DNA of 7,685 nucleotides from Clostridiales bacterium (GTDB taxonomy: Bacteria; Bacillota; Clostridia; Lachnospirales; Lachnospiraceae), in contig JAHZAR010000092.1 of NCBI GenBank assembly GCA_019423835.1, positions 1 to 7,685 of the forward strand. The letters are read 5' to 3'. The notes below the pieces were generated by a model. The model saw only the letters and a program-made list of their open reading frames with translations, had not been told where the DNA came from and ran no database searches. The position numbers and the translations under genes were made by a program. Positions 1-6,400 of the stretch are shown one piece after another. The stretch's first letter is position 1. Each line of letters begins with the position of its first letter.

Positions 1-285
1 CTGACTTCCCGTAAAGCGAATCTTATACCAGAGAACGCCGTCCGATGCCGTCTCCTCTCCAATTACAGTCACCGAAGAACCGTTGGACAGCCTGGCAACT
101 GCCCGGTAGCTGGTTCCTGCCCCGCTTCTCACATTCAGACTTGAGGCAATCACTGACCCCTGTTTTTCCGCATAAGCGAAGGTTCTCAGAGAAAACGACG
201 GTTCCAGAATGCTCAGGCAAGTCCCGAATGCCAGAACGCAGCTCAGAAGAAATGCCATCCCCTTTTTGTATACTGATTTTTTCAT
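1..285 (-). CDS. Secreted SH3b-domain protein, N-terminal part (cut by left edge)
   Basis: The reading frame starts at the ATG at 285-283, with GGGAG at 298-294 as ribosome binding site 8 nt upstream, and stays open for 95 codons to the edge. Residues 1-8 are basic (MKKSVYKK), followed by a hydrophobic stretch (about 10-27) and an AYA-type signal peptidase site near residue 39, so the product is probably exported. From about residue 44 the sequence VIASSLNVRSGAGTSYRAV, followed by a conserved DG-x-LWYKI segment, matches the bacterial SH3 (SH3b/SH3_3) fold, which usually binds peptidoglycan. Such domains in Clostridia are often joined to NlpC/P60, amidase or other wall-hydrolase domains; any such domain would lie outside the window, so the enzymatic role is unknown. 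It has its own promoter and is separated from the upstream operon by a terminator. Confidence 0.85.
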   Translation of the reverse strand, partial: MKKSVYKKGMAFLLSCVLAFGTCLSILEPSFSLRTFAYAEKQGSVIASSLNVRSGAGTSYRAVARLSNGSSVTVIGEETASDGVLWYKIRFTGSQ

Positions 286-356
286 CTGTCTATCTCCCAC
301 CTGATGGTATCTCACTTGTTTGTCGCGAGTTTCGCTCTGCTTCGTCTGCGCGGCAG

Positions 357-376
357 GCAGTCTGTATTCAGACTGC
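357..376 (-). repeat. Perfect 8-bp hairpin in the SH3-protein leader
   Basis: GCAGTCTG at 357-364 and CAGACTGC at 369-376 are exact inverted copies around a 4-nt loop. The element lies between the predicted transcription start (about 412) and the SH3 gene start codon (285). No T-run follows on either strand, so it is not an intrinsic terminator. It could stabilise the leader RNA or be a protein site; function is unknown. Confidence 0.6.
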
Positions 377-418
377 TCTCAAGCTGTTCATCTTTGCCAT
401 TCTTTTGACATTATATCC

Positions 419-448
419 ATTATAATGAAAACAACCATTATATGTCAA
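419..448 (-). promoter_or_regulatory. Near-consensus sigma-A promoter for the SH3-domain gene
   Basis: On the minus strand TTGACA (448-443) and TATAAT (424-419) are both perfect matches to the vegetative -35 and -10 boxes, separated by 18 bp. Two further TATAAT hexamers occur on the same strand at 442-437 and 415-410, so the exact start may differ; with the main pair, transcription would begin near 412, giving a leader of about 125 nt. A TTGACA/TGTCAA dyad (405-410 with 443-448) brackets the promoter. Confidence 0.7.
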
Positions 449-556
449 CTGTGTGAACGAAACTTCACAGAATATCAGATTTTTGAAATAATCTGTAAGA
501 TTTTCTTAACATTTTTCAGTGTCATTCCTGTAAAACCCGGTTCGTCCAGGTTGCCC

Positions 557-568
557 ACATAATTATGT
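557..568. repeat. 12-bp perfect palindrome ACATAATTATGT
   Basis: The 12 bases are their own reverse complement. They lie in AT-rich non-coding DNA between the operon terminator (641-691) and the SH3-gene promoter, about 110 bp upstream of its -35 box. It could be a regulator binding site, but short AT-rich palindromes occur by chance; there is no second copy in the window to support a function. Confidence 0.3.
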
Positions 569-640
569 ATATGCTGTTTTTGGAAATTCATTCCTGCAGA
601 AAAGTCAAAATTTTTTCACTGTCCTTTCTGCTGACAAACG

Positions 641-691
641 TAAAAAGACAGCATGTCTGAAGAAATAGCCTCTCCTCAGATATGCTGTCTT
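641..691 (-). terminator. Intrinsic terminator of the decarboxylase operon
   Basis: On the minus strand AAGACAGCAT (691-682) pairs with ATGCTGTCTT (654-645) in a 10-bp stem. After one A-C mismatch, another 5 bp follow (680-676 with 660-656) around a 15-nt loop. Five T residues (646-642, two of them shared with the stem base) complete the intrinsic-terminator pattern. It lies about 140 nt after the oadA stop codon and before the next minus-strand promoter. The plus strand has no T-run after the stem, so the signal is directional. Confidence 0.8.
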
Positions 692-784
692 CTGCCCGTT
701 ATTGAATTTGCCGCTTATCTGCCCAGAAACATTCCGGCGTTTCTGCTGTCTCTGGCTTTCATCTCTGCATTTTCTGTTTTGCTT

Positions 785-824
785 TTTCCCTCTGTCTTTT
801 CGTTATCTCTCAGGCAGAGGGAAG
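785..824 (-). repeat. 3'UTR hairpin just after oadA
   Basis: TTCCCTCTG and CAGAGGGAA (786-794 and 815-823) form a 9-bp perfect stem with two more pairs beyond a mismatch and a loop of about 14 nt. In the operon transcript it begins within 20 nt of the oadA stop codon. It is followed by A residues on the minus strand rather than T residues, so it is not a classical terminator; it may protect the mRNA 3' end or be incidental. Confidence 0.45.
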
Positions 825-831
825 CAGCCGC

Positions 832-2244
832 TTATACCGGATAAGCCTTGTTTGTACGGTCGGCTGCCTTCGGATCCACGCCGGTTTTCTGAGCCTCACG
901 GTACTCAAAGAACTCCTTTGCCACCTGCGGGAACAGAGCATATGTCAGAACATCTTCATCCTGTGTCTTCCACTGGGACATCTCAGATTCCAGCTTTTTC
1001 AGCTGAGGCTCAATCAGATCCGCCGGACGGCAGGTAATTGGCTCCGCCTTTCCAATGGCTTTTTTCTGAACCTCCGGATTAAATGGTTTTACAGTCTGCC
1101 CGAACTCTCCCATCAGAAGCTTTTTGGATTCCTTTGTAAACATCTTGTATCTCTCACCCATCAGAACATTCAAAACGGCCTGTGTTCCCACAATCTGGGA
1201 AGACGGTGTTACCAGAGGCGGCTCTCCGAAATCTTTTCTCACTCTGGGGATCTCCTGCAGTACATCGTAGTATTTGTCCTCTGCATGAGCCTCCTTTAAC
1301 TGAGAAACCAGGTTGGACAGCATTCCGCCCGGAACCTGGTAGCGCAGTGTATTGATATCCACGCCGAGAACCTTTGTATTCATGAGGCCGCTCTTTAAGG
1401 CTTCCTCACGCAGCGGACGGAAGTAGTCAGCTATCTCTGCCAGAGCCTCTTTATTAAGCCCTGTATCGTATGGAGTATTGCTGAAGGTCTCAACCATCAC
1501 CTCCGTAGCCGGCTGGCTGGTTCCCAGCGCAAACGGCGAGATAGCTGTGTCGATAATATCGCAGCCTGACTCTACTGCCTTTAAGTAAGTCATGGAAGCC
1601 ACACCGGATGTGTAATGGGTATGCAGATCAATAGGAAGCTTTGTGGACTCCTTGAGAGCTGTCACCAGCTCCTCTGCCGCATAAGGGGTCAGAAGACCTG
1701 CCATATCCTTAATGCACAGAGAGTCAGCACCCATGTCCTCAATCTCTTTGGCAATATTCTTCCAGTAATCCAACGTGTAGGCATCTCCCAGCGTGTAGGA
1801 AAGGGCAACCTGTGCATGTCCCTTCTCCCTGTTTGCCGCCTTAACTGCTGTCTTTAAATTTCTGATGTCATTTAAACAGTCGAAAATACGGATAATATCG
1901 ATTCCGTTTGCAATTGACTTCTGCACAAAATACTCTACTACATCGTCAGCGTAGTGGTTGTAACCTAAGATATTCTGTCCGCGGAACAGCATCTGAAGCT
2001 TTGTATTTTTGAATCCAGCTCTCAGCTTGCGCAGTCTCTCCCACGGATCTTCCTTCAGGAAACGAAGGGAAGCGTCAAAGGTGGCACCTCCCCAGCACTC
2101 TACTGCGTGATATCCTACCTTGTCCATCGTGTCAATGATGGGGAGCATCTGCTCCGTTGTCATTCTCGTCGCAATCAGGGACTGGTGGGCGTCACGCAGG
2201 ACAGTCTCCACAATTTTGACCGGCTTTTTCTCTATCTTAGCCAT
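832..2244 (-). CDS. oadA: Oxaloacetate decarboxylase alpha / transcarboxylase 5S-type carboxyltransferase, without biotin domain
   Basis: This 470-residue cytoplasmic enzyme should transfer the carboxyl group between oxaloacetate and biotin, leaving or using pyruvate. The N-terminal TIM-barrel opens with the family motif ETVLRDAHQSLIATRM (13-28). Asp18, His208 and His210 (in LHTHYTSG) are the expected metal ligands, and Lys179 (in CIKDM) matches the active-site lysine carboxylated in 5S enzymes. The conserved PYC/OadA C-terminal region follows. Full OadA proteins run to about 590 residues with a fused biotinyl domain; this one stops before it, and the carrier is encoded separately upstream, as in GcdC-type systems. 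AGGAGGT at 2261-2255 lies 10 nt before the ATG. It is the last gene of the operon, 50 nt after oadB. A pyruvate-carboxylating direction in vivo is possible; the direction cannot be told from sequence. Confidence 0.93.
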   Translation of the reverse strand: MAKIEKKPVKIVETVLRDAHQSLIATRMTTEQMLPIIDTMDKVGYHAVECWGGATFDASLRFLKEDPWERLRKLRAGFKNTKLQMLFRGQNILGYNHYADDVVEYFVQKSIANGIDIIRIFDCLNDIRNLKTAVKAANREKGHAQVALSYTLGDAYTLDYWKNIAKEIEDMGADSLCIKDMAGLLTPYAAEELVTALKESTKLPIDLHTHYTSGVASMTYLKAVESGCDIIDTAISPFALGTSQPATEVMVETFSNTPYDTGLNKEALAEIADYFRPLREEALKSGLMNTKVLGVDINTLRYQVPGGMLSNLVSQLKEAHAEDKYYDVLQEIPRVRKDFGEPPLVTPSSQIVGTQAVLNVLMGERYKMFTKESKKLLMGEFGQTVKPFNPEVQKKAIGKAEPITCRPADLIEPQLKKLESEMSQWKTQDEDVLTYALFPQVAKEFFEYREAQKTGVDPKAADRTNKAYPV

Positions 2245-2294
2245 GAATTTCTTTACCTCCTCAAATCATTTTGCGCTTTCGCTCCGCATGCGCT

Positions 2295-3446
2295 TTATTT
2301 AACACCGAATATTGCCATGAAGGTTCCGGCGGCTACGGCGGTTCCGATTACTCCTGCCACATTCGGGCCCATGGCATGCATCAGCAGGAAGTTAGTCGGA
2401 TCCGACTCGGCTCCTACCTTCTGAGATACGCGGGCTGCCATGGGAACCGCAGACACTCCGGCAGAACCGATTAGCGGATTGACCTTTCCATGTGTAACCT
2501 TGCACATAATCTTTCCGAACAGAACTCCTCCCGCCGTACCAAAGGCAAAGGCCACCAGTCCAAGAATTACAATATAAATAGTCTCCCTGTTTAAGAATGC
2601 CTCTGCGCTTGTGGTTGCTCCTACAGAAGTTCCAAGGAGAATAACTACGATGTACATCAGGGCATTGGAAGCCGTTTCTGTGAGCTGTTTTACAACGCCG
2701 CACTCTCTGAACAGGTTTCCGAGCATCAGCATTCCTACAAGAGGGGCTGTCGTCGGAAGAATCAGGCAGACAACTACTGTTACGACGATCGGGAACAGGA
2801 TTTTTTCCAGCTTGGAAACAGGACGGAGCTGCTCCATCTTGATTTTTCTTTCTTCCTCTGTGGTGAAAAGTTTCATAATCGGAGGCTGGATAATCGGGAC
2901 AAGTGCCATATAGGAATATGCCGCAACGGCAATCGGCCCCATCAGTCCGGACTGTCCCAGCTTTCCTGCCAGGAAGATAGAGGTTGGACCGTCCGCGCCT
3001 CCGATGATGGAAATCGCAGCGGCAGCCTTATCATTGAAGCCCATAAAGATCGCCAGAAAATATGCGGCGTAAATACCGAGCTGAGCCGCCGCTCCCAGAA
3101 GGAAGCTGGACGGATTTGCAATCAGAGTGCCAAAATCAGTCATAGCGCCTACTCCCATAAAAATCAGGGACGGCAGTAGACTCCACTCATCAAGCAGGGA
3201 GAAGTAGTGCAGAAGACCTCCTACTCCGGTTGACGATTCTTCAATCGACTTCATAATATCCGGATAGATATTAACAAGCAGCATACCGAAGGAAATCGGA
3301 ACTAAGAGAAGCGGTTCAAACCCCTTCTTAATAGCAAGAAAGAGGAATACAAACGCCACCAGAATCATAATCAGGTTTCCAAAGGTTAAATTAAAGAATG
3401 CTGTCTGATGAAGAAGATTATTCAATGTTGATGTTATATATTCCAT
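2295..3446 (-). CDS. oadB: Na+-translocating decarboxylase beta subunit (OadB/MmdB/GcdB family)
   Basis: This 383-residue integral membrane protein decarboxylates carboxybiotin and couples that to Na+ export. Many hydrophobic segments span the chain. IIGGADGPT (147-155) carries the essential aspartate (Asp152, matching Asp203 of the Klebsiella enzyme). NPLIGSAGVSAVPMAAR (323-339) has the Asn/Gly/Ser/Arg set (323, 327, 332, 339) with exactly the spacing of the Na+-pathway residues Asn373, Gly377, Ser382 and Arg389. YSYMALVP (177-184) holds the conserved tyrosine. The start chosen is the ATG at 3446-3444 with GGAGGG 6 nt upstream; the frame is open back to 3473, but that extension has no better site and would nearly abut the carrier gene. 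Length is normal for the short beta subunits of Gram-positives. The family alone does not tell which substrate the complex uses. Confidence 0.95.
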   Translation of the reverse strand: MEYITSTLNNLLHQTAFFNLTFGNLIMILVAFVFLFLAIKKGFEPLLLVPISFGMLLVNIYPDIMKSIEESSTGVGGLLHYFSLLDEWSLLPSLIFMGVGAMTDFGTLIANPSSFLLGAAAQLGIYAAYFLAIFMGFNDKAAAAISIIGGADGPTSIFLAGKLGQSGLMGPIAVAAYSYMALVPIIQPPIMKLFTTEEERKIKMEQLRPVSKLEKILFPIVVTVVVCLILPTTAPLVGMLMLGNLFRECGVVKQLTETASNALMYIVVILLGTSVGATTSAEAFLNRETIYIVILGLVAFAFGTAGGVLFGKIMCKVTHGKVNPLIGSAGVSAVPMAARVSQKVGAESDPTNFLLMHAMGPNVAGVIGTAVAAGTFMAIFGVK

Positions 3447-3476
3447 ATTAATCCCTCCAAACGGATTTCGCATTCA

Positions 3477-3890
3477 TTAGTTTAATGTTGCAAGAGTTGC
3501 ACCTGGCTCTACCATCTCGCCTACTGTTACATTGATGCTGGCAACTGTTCCGTCCTCGGGAGCCACAATCTCATTTTCCATCTTCATTGCCTCGAGAATC
3601 AGAATTACCTGTCCGCGCTTTACTGCCTCTCCCACAGAAGTCTTAATTCCAAGAATCTTTCCCGGCATTGGGGCAGATACTGTGACAGAGCCTGCTGCCG
3701 GAGCTGGTGCTGGGGCCGGGGCTGGAGCCGGGGCTGGGGCCGGGGCCGGAGCTGGTGCTGGGGCCGGGGCTGGCGCTGGTGCCGGGGCTGGCGCTGCCGG
3801 GGCCTTAGATACAGGAGCCTTTCCTGTAAAGCCTTCCTCTACTGTTACCTCATAGACATTTCCATTTACTGTGATTGTATAGTTTTTCAT
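3477..3890 (-). CDS. Biotin carboxyl carrier protein of the decarboxylase complex (GcdC/1.3S-like)
   Basis: The 137-residue protein carries the carboxyl group on biotin between the carboxyltransferases and the membrane subunit. It begins with a short conserved head (MKNYTITVNGNVYEVTVEE, 1-19), then a flexible Ala-Pro linker (about 30-66), mostly strict AP dipeptides. The C-terminal biotinyl domain has EAMKMEN (100-106) with Lys103 as the biotinylated residue, and APMPGKI at its start. Two ATG codons occur in a row (3893 and 3890); AGGAGG at 3904-3899 is 5 or 8 nt away, and the second gives better spacing and the usual MKN start, so it is preferred. The linker is encoded by repetitive GC-rich DNA. 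It lies between the oadG-like gene (45 nt) and oadB (30 nt). Similar Ala/Pro-linked carriers are known in glutaconyl-CoA and methylmalonyl-CoA decarboxylases. Confidence 0.95.
   Translation of the reverse strand: MKNYTITVNGNVYEVTVEEGFTGKAPVSKAPAAPAPAPAPAPAPAPAPAPAPAPAPAPAPAPAPAAGSVTVSAPMPGKILGIKTSVGEAVKRGQVILILEAMKMENEIVAPEDGTVASINVTVGEMVEPGATLATLN
3697..3800. repeat. GC-rich degenerate repeat encoding the Ala-Pro linker
   Basis: The tract is built of GCC/GCT/GCG-type and CCN codons on the minus strand. A 29-bp block at 3697-3725 recurs exactly at 3745-3773, an offset of 48 bp, equal to 16 codons or eight Ala-Pro pairs. The exact copy, including matching third-codon bases, indicates a segmental duplication rather than only selection on amino acids. 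Copies diverge after the 29-bp core. Confidence 0.85.
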
Positions 3891-3935
3891 CATTTCTTCC
3901 TCCTGATTGATTACAGTCTGATTCTAAAATCGATT

Positions 3936-4790
3936 CTAGGATCTCTTCCAGTTGGATCCTGATTTTCTTCTGATAGAACGGACAACCAGTCCCTCAGCAG
4001 GAACATTCTGCGCTGCTGAGATAGCTGCCGTGATTACAGCTACCAGTTCCAAATCGTCTGCCAGATTCTTCTGGGGCGCTGCCGGAACCGGGGCCGGGGC
4101 CGCCGGCGCTTTAGCTGCCGGGACGGGGGCTGCTGTCTTTTCAGCTGCCTTCTCTTTTCTCTTTTTCTCCCAGTCATTGACAATCTTCAGTCGGCCGATA
4201 ATAAAGCTGATAAAGATCAGAACGATATATACCGTTCCCATGCCCATGACCATATTTAAGAACGCTTTTTCCAGCTTTTCCCCTATCGTATAATCAGGCG
4301 TAAATGTCATTTCCGTAACGGTGAGGACACTGCCGCCGTACTGGTCTTCCTGTGCCTCGGCTGTCAGAACGAAATTCATATCCCGCTTCTCATAGACGAC
4401 CGTCATGTCGACCTCATATGCGTCCTCATCTGTCGCCATAACCTCAAGGGCCTTCTCTCCGCTTGCCTCATCTGCTCTGATGAGCGGCGCGCCTGTCTCG
4501 TCAACCTCAAGACTTCCCAGATCCTTCTTCACAGATTTCCAGGATGACAGCGCTGTGGCAATTACGGTGTTTTCCGTTTTTTCCGCTTTCTTAATCTGCT
4601 CGTCCAGCTCCTCGTCACTGTATCCCGCAAAGGTTGACAGATACTGTCCCGCTCCGTTTACGAGCGTTTCCCTTACCTCATCTGTGAGCTCCGCAGAGCC
4701 GGAATCTTCGCTTTTCGTGCAGCCGGACAGAACAAAGAAGCAGGTTATTGTGCATAATACAAGCAGTAACCGTTTAATATTCTGTTTCAT
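3936..4790 (-). CDS. OadG-like membrane subunit with N-terminal lipoprotein domain
   Basis: The 284-residue protein combines two parts. Residues 1-24 form a lipoprotein signal (KRLLLVLCTITCFFVLSGC) with lipobox LSGC and Cys24 as the lipidated residue; about 150 acidic, soluble residues follow (25-175), whose fold I do not recognise. A single membrane segment (about 177-199) comes next, then a charged stretch, an Ala/Pro-rich linker (220-240) and a cytoplasmic tail with DDLELVAVITAAISAA (245-260) and a basic RSIRRKSGSNWKRS end, typical of OadG/MmdD-type delta/gamma subunits. Those subunits anchor and assemble the complex; they are usually around 80-130 residues, so the exported domain is an addition. 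The ATG at 4790 has GAGGTG 8 nt upstream and lies 17 nt after the carboxyltransferase stop, so translation is probably coupled. The assignment rests on the TM-linker-tail pattern and operon position. Confidence 0.82.
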   Translation of the reverse strand: MKQNIKRLLLVLCTITCFFVLSGCTKSEDSGSAELTDEVRETLVNGAGQYLSTFAGYSDEELDEQIKKAEKTENTVIATALSSWKSVKKDLGSLEVDETGAPLIRADEASGEKALEVMATDEDAYEVDMTVVYEKRDMNFVLTAEAQEDQYGGSVLTVTEMTFTPDYTIGEKLEKAFLNMVMGMGTVYIVLIFISFIIGRLKIVNDWEKKRKEKAAEKTAAPVPAAKAPAAPAPVPAAPQKNLADDLELVAVITAAISAAQNVPAEGLVVRSIRRKSGSNWKRS

Positions 4791-4807
4791 AGATTTGTCA
4801 CCTCGTC

Positions 4808-6259
4808 TCAGACTGTGCCATGCTTCTTAGATGGACGTCCCTCTCTTTTTGTGAATAACATCTCAAATGCGGCGATTACTCGCTGTCTTGTCTCCTCCGC
4901 CTTGATAATGTCGTCCACATAACCTCTCCTTGCTGCAGCCTCAGCGCTGGACTGGAGTCTTTCGTACTCGGCTGCCTTCTCAGCAATCAGAGCAGCGGCA
5001 TTTTCAGATGCCTGAATCTCCTCTGCGTACATAATCTTGGCTGCTGCTGTCTGATCCATCATTCCGATCTTTGCTGACGGCCATGCATATACAATGTCAG
5101 CTCCGATGGACTTGCTGTTCATGGTCACATAGGCGCTTCCATAGGCCTCCCCCACAACTACAGTCACCTTCGGAATATCCGCATTCGCAAACGCGTAGGT
5201 CAGTCTTCCCGCTGCCTTGGCGATCTTCTTTTCCGTGCACTTGCACTGCTTATAGCCCTTTGCATTTACAAGGGTCAGCACAGGAATACCAAAAGCATCG
5301 CAGAAGTTCACAAACTCTGCTGCCTTCTCACACCCCCGTGCAGAGAGTGCCGGGTCAAATTCTTCTGTCTTTTCATTTTCATCATTTAAAATTTCGGCGC
5401 GGTTTGCCACACAGCCAACTGTTGTCCCATTTAAGCGGATAAATCCAACCGCCATGTCCGGGCCGTAATTTCTCTTTACCTCAAAGAAGAAATAGTTGTC
5501 GGAAATCAGGGAAAGAGCCTTTCCTGTGTCTCCCTTAAAGCCCTCGATATTTTCGCAGAGGCGGTTTAAATCGTCGCTGCACTCATCATAGGACATGTCA
5601 TCCTCATTATTTGCCGGAAGGATGGATACGAGAGTCCGCATTTTTTCAAGGATCTCCTCCTCCGTTCCAACCACATCCGCCAGGCCGCACTCCCTGCTCT
5701 GGAAGTCCGCTGAGGCTGTATCACACTTGGAATCGTCATTGCCGGAAAGAGCATTCGGAGAGTTGACAAACAGCTTACCCTTCTCCTCCATAAATACAAA
5801 GTCCGCAAGAGCGGAAGATACAGCCATGCCGCCTCCGCAGGTCCCGAATACCGCGCAGAGCTGAGGCACCACGCCTGAGGCCATTGCCTGATTGAGATAC
5901 ATCTGTCCGAAGCCGTCCAGAGCATCTGTTCCCTCCTGAAGTCTGAGTCCCGAACAGTCTAAAAGTCCGATCACCGGCGCGCCCATCTTCATGGCCATTC
6001 GGTAGATGTTTGCGATCTTTTTTGCATGCATCTCGCCTACAGAGCCGCCCATCACAGACGCATCCTGGCTGTACACGTACACAAGGCTGCCCTCAATGGT
6101 TCCGTAGCCTGTGATTACGCCGTCTGCGCTGGTTTCCTGTGCCGTCATGTTGAAGTCTGTGCTTCTCGCTGTCACATAAGAACCAACTTCAACAAAACTG
6201 TTATCATCAAGTAAAGCTTCGATTCTTTTACCTGCTGATGTTTTTGCTGAATTACTCAT
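4808..6259 (-). CDS. Acyl-CoA carboxyltransferase (MmdA/12S-like), first gene of the Na+ pump operon
   Basis: This 483-residue crotonase-fold protein should exchange a carboxyl group between an acyl-CoA ester (for example methylmalonyl-/propionyl-CoA) and biotin. Both halves are visible: the N-terminal CT domain with GTCGGGMAV (139-147) and the C-terminal domain with GEAYGSAYV (370-378) supply the glycine-rich backbone amides that hold the carbonyls. KREGRPSKKHG near the end is the usual family terminus. The start at 6259-6257 is chosen because GGAGGA (6272-6267) lies 7 nt upstream; the frame is open to 6400, but that extension crosses the promoter and looks non-coding. It is slightly shorter than classic MmdA (about 510), lacking the N-terminal GGGxxRxxKQHxxGKLTARER-like segment, and much shorter than GcdA (about 587), so glutaconyl-CoA is less likely. 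Substrate remains unproven. Confidence 0.9.
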   Translation of the reverse strand: MSNSAKTSAGKRIEALLDDNSFVEVGSYVTARSTDFNMTAQETSADGVITGYGTIEGSLVYVYSQDASVMGGSVGEMHAKKIANIYRMAMKMGAPVIGLLDCSGLRLQEGTDALDGFGQMYLNQAMASGVVPQLCAVFGTCGGGMAVSSALADFVFMEEKGKLFVNSPNALSGNDDSKCDTASADFQSRECGLADVVGTEEEILEKMRTLVSILPANNEDDMSYDECSDDLNRLCENIEGFKGDTGKALSLISDNYFFFEVKRNYGPDMAVGFIRLNGTTVGCVANRAEILNDENEKTEEFDPALSARGCEKAAEFVNFCDAFGIPVLTLVNAKGYKQCKCTEKKIAKAAGRLTYAFANADIPKVTVVVGEAYGSAYVTMNSKSIGADIVYAWPSAKIGMMDQTAAAKIMYAEEIQASENAAALIAEKAAEYERLQSSAEAAARRGYVDDIIKAEETRQRVIAAFEMLFTKREGRPSKKHGTV

Positions 6260-6348
6260 TTTGCAGTCCTCCATTTTGAAATAGTTTGACTTGGAATGCT
6301 TTCGTAAAAGATACCTTTCCGTTGCAGTCCCATTTTCGCCTAGTATAT

Positions 6349-6377
6349 ATTGTATATGGTTATTCCTTAAATTGCAA
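6349..6377 (-). promoter_or_regulatory. Probable sigma-A promoter of the decarboxylase operon
   Basis: On the minus strand TTGCAA (6377-6372) and TACAAT (6354-6349) lie 17 bp apart in AT-rich DNA, each with strong similarity to TTGACA and TATAAT. Transcription would start near 6342, giving a leader of about 83 nt before the carboxyltransferase start codon. A nearby TATACT (within 6343-6350) is an alternative -10 box. No catabolite-response site or riboswitch fold was recognised in the leader. Confidence 0.6.
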
Positions 6378-6400
6378 GTTTTATTAAACATATTTGACAT

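Noticed and set aside
45..425. Plus-strand open frames over the left edge and promoter region
   Set aside because: They lie opposite the signal-peptide/SH3 gene and across a promoter, with no supporting ribosome binding site.
476..508. Two small hairpins (CAGATT/AATCTG and TAAGA/TCTTA) followed by T-rich DNA, considered as a plus-strand terminator
   Set aside because: Stems are only 6 and 5 bp, AT-rich, and no plus-strand gene lies upstream to need termination.
3532..3855. Plus-strand open frame rich in Gly-Ala repeats opposite the biotin carrier gene
   Set aside because: It is the antisense image of the Ala-Pro linker codons; it has no ribosome binding site and the minus-strand frame has a clear biotin motif.
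4808..6259. Identification as glutaconyl-CoA decarboxylase alpha subunit (GcdA)
   Set aside because: Although Ala/Pro-linked biotin carriers suggest the Gcd system, the protein is about 100 residues shorter than GcdA and matches MmdA/12S-type organisation better.
6260..6400. N-terminal extension of the acyl-CoA carboxyltransferase by 47 residues
   Set aside because: The extension overlaps the predicted promoter and -10 box, has a non-family composition, and a good ribosome binding site marks the start at 6259.
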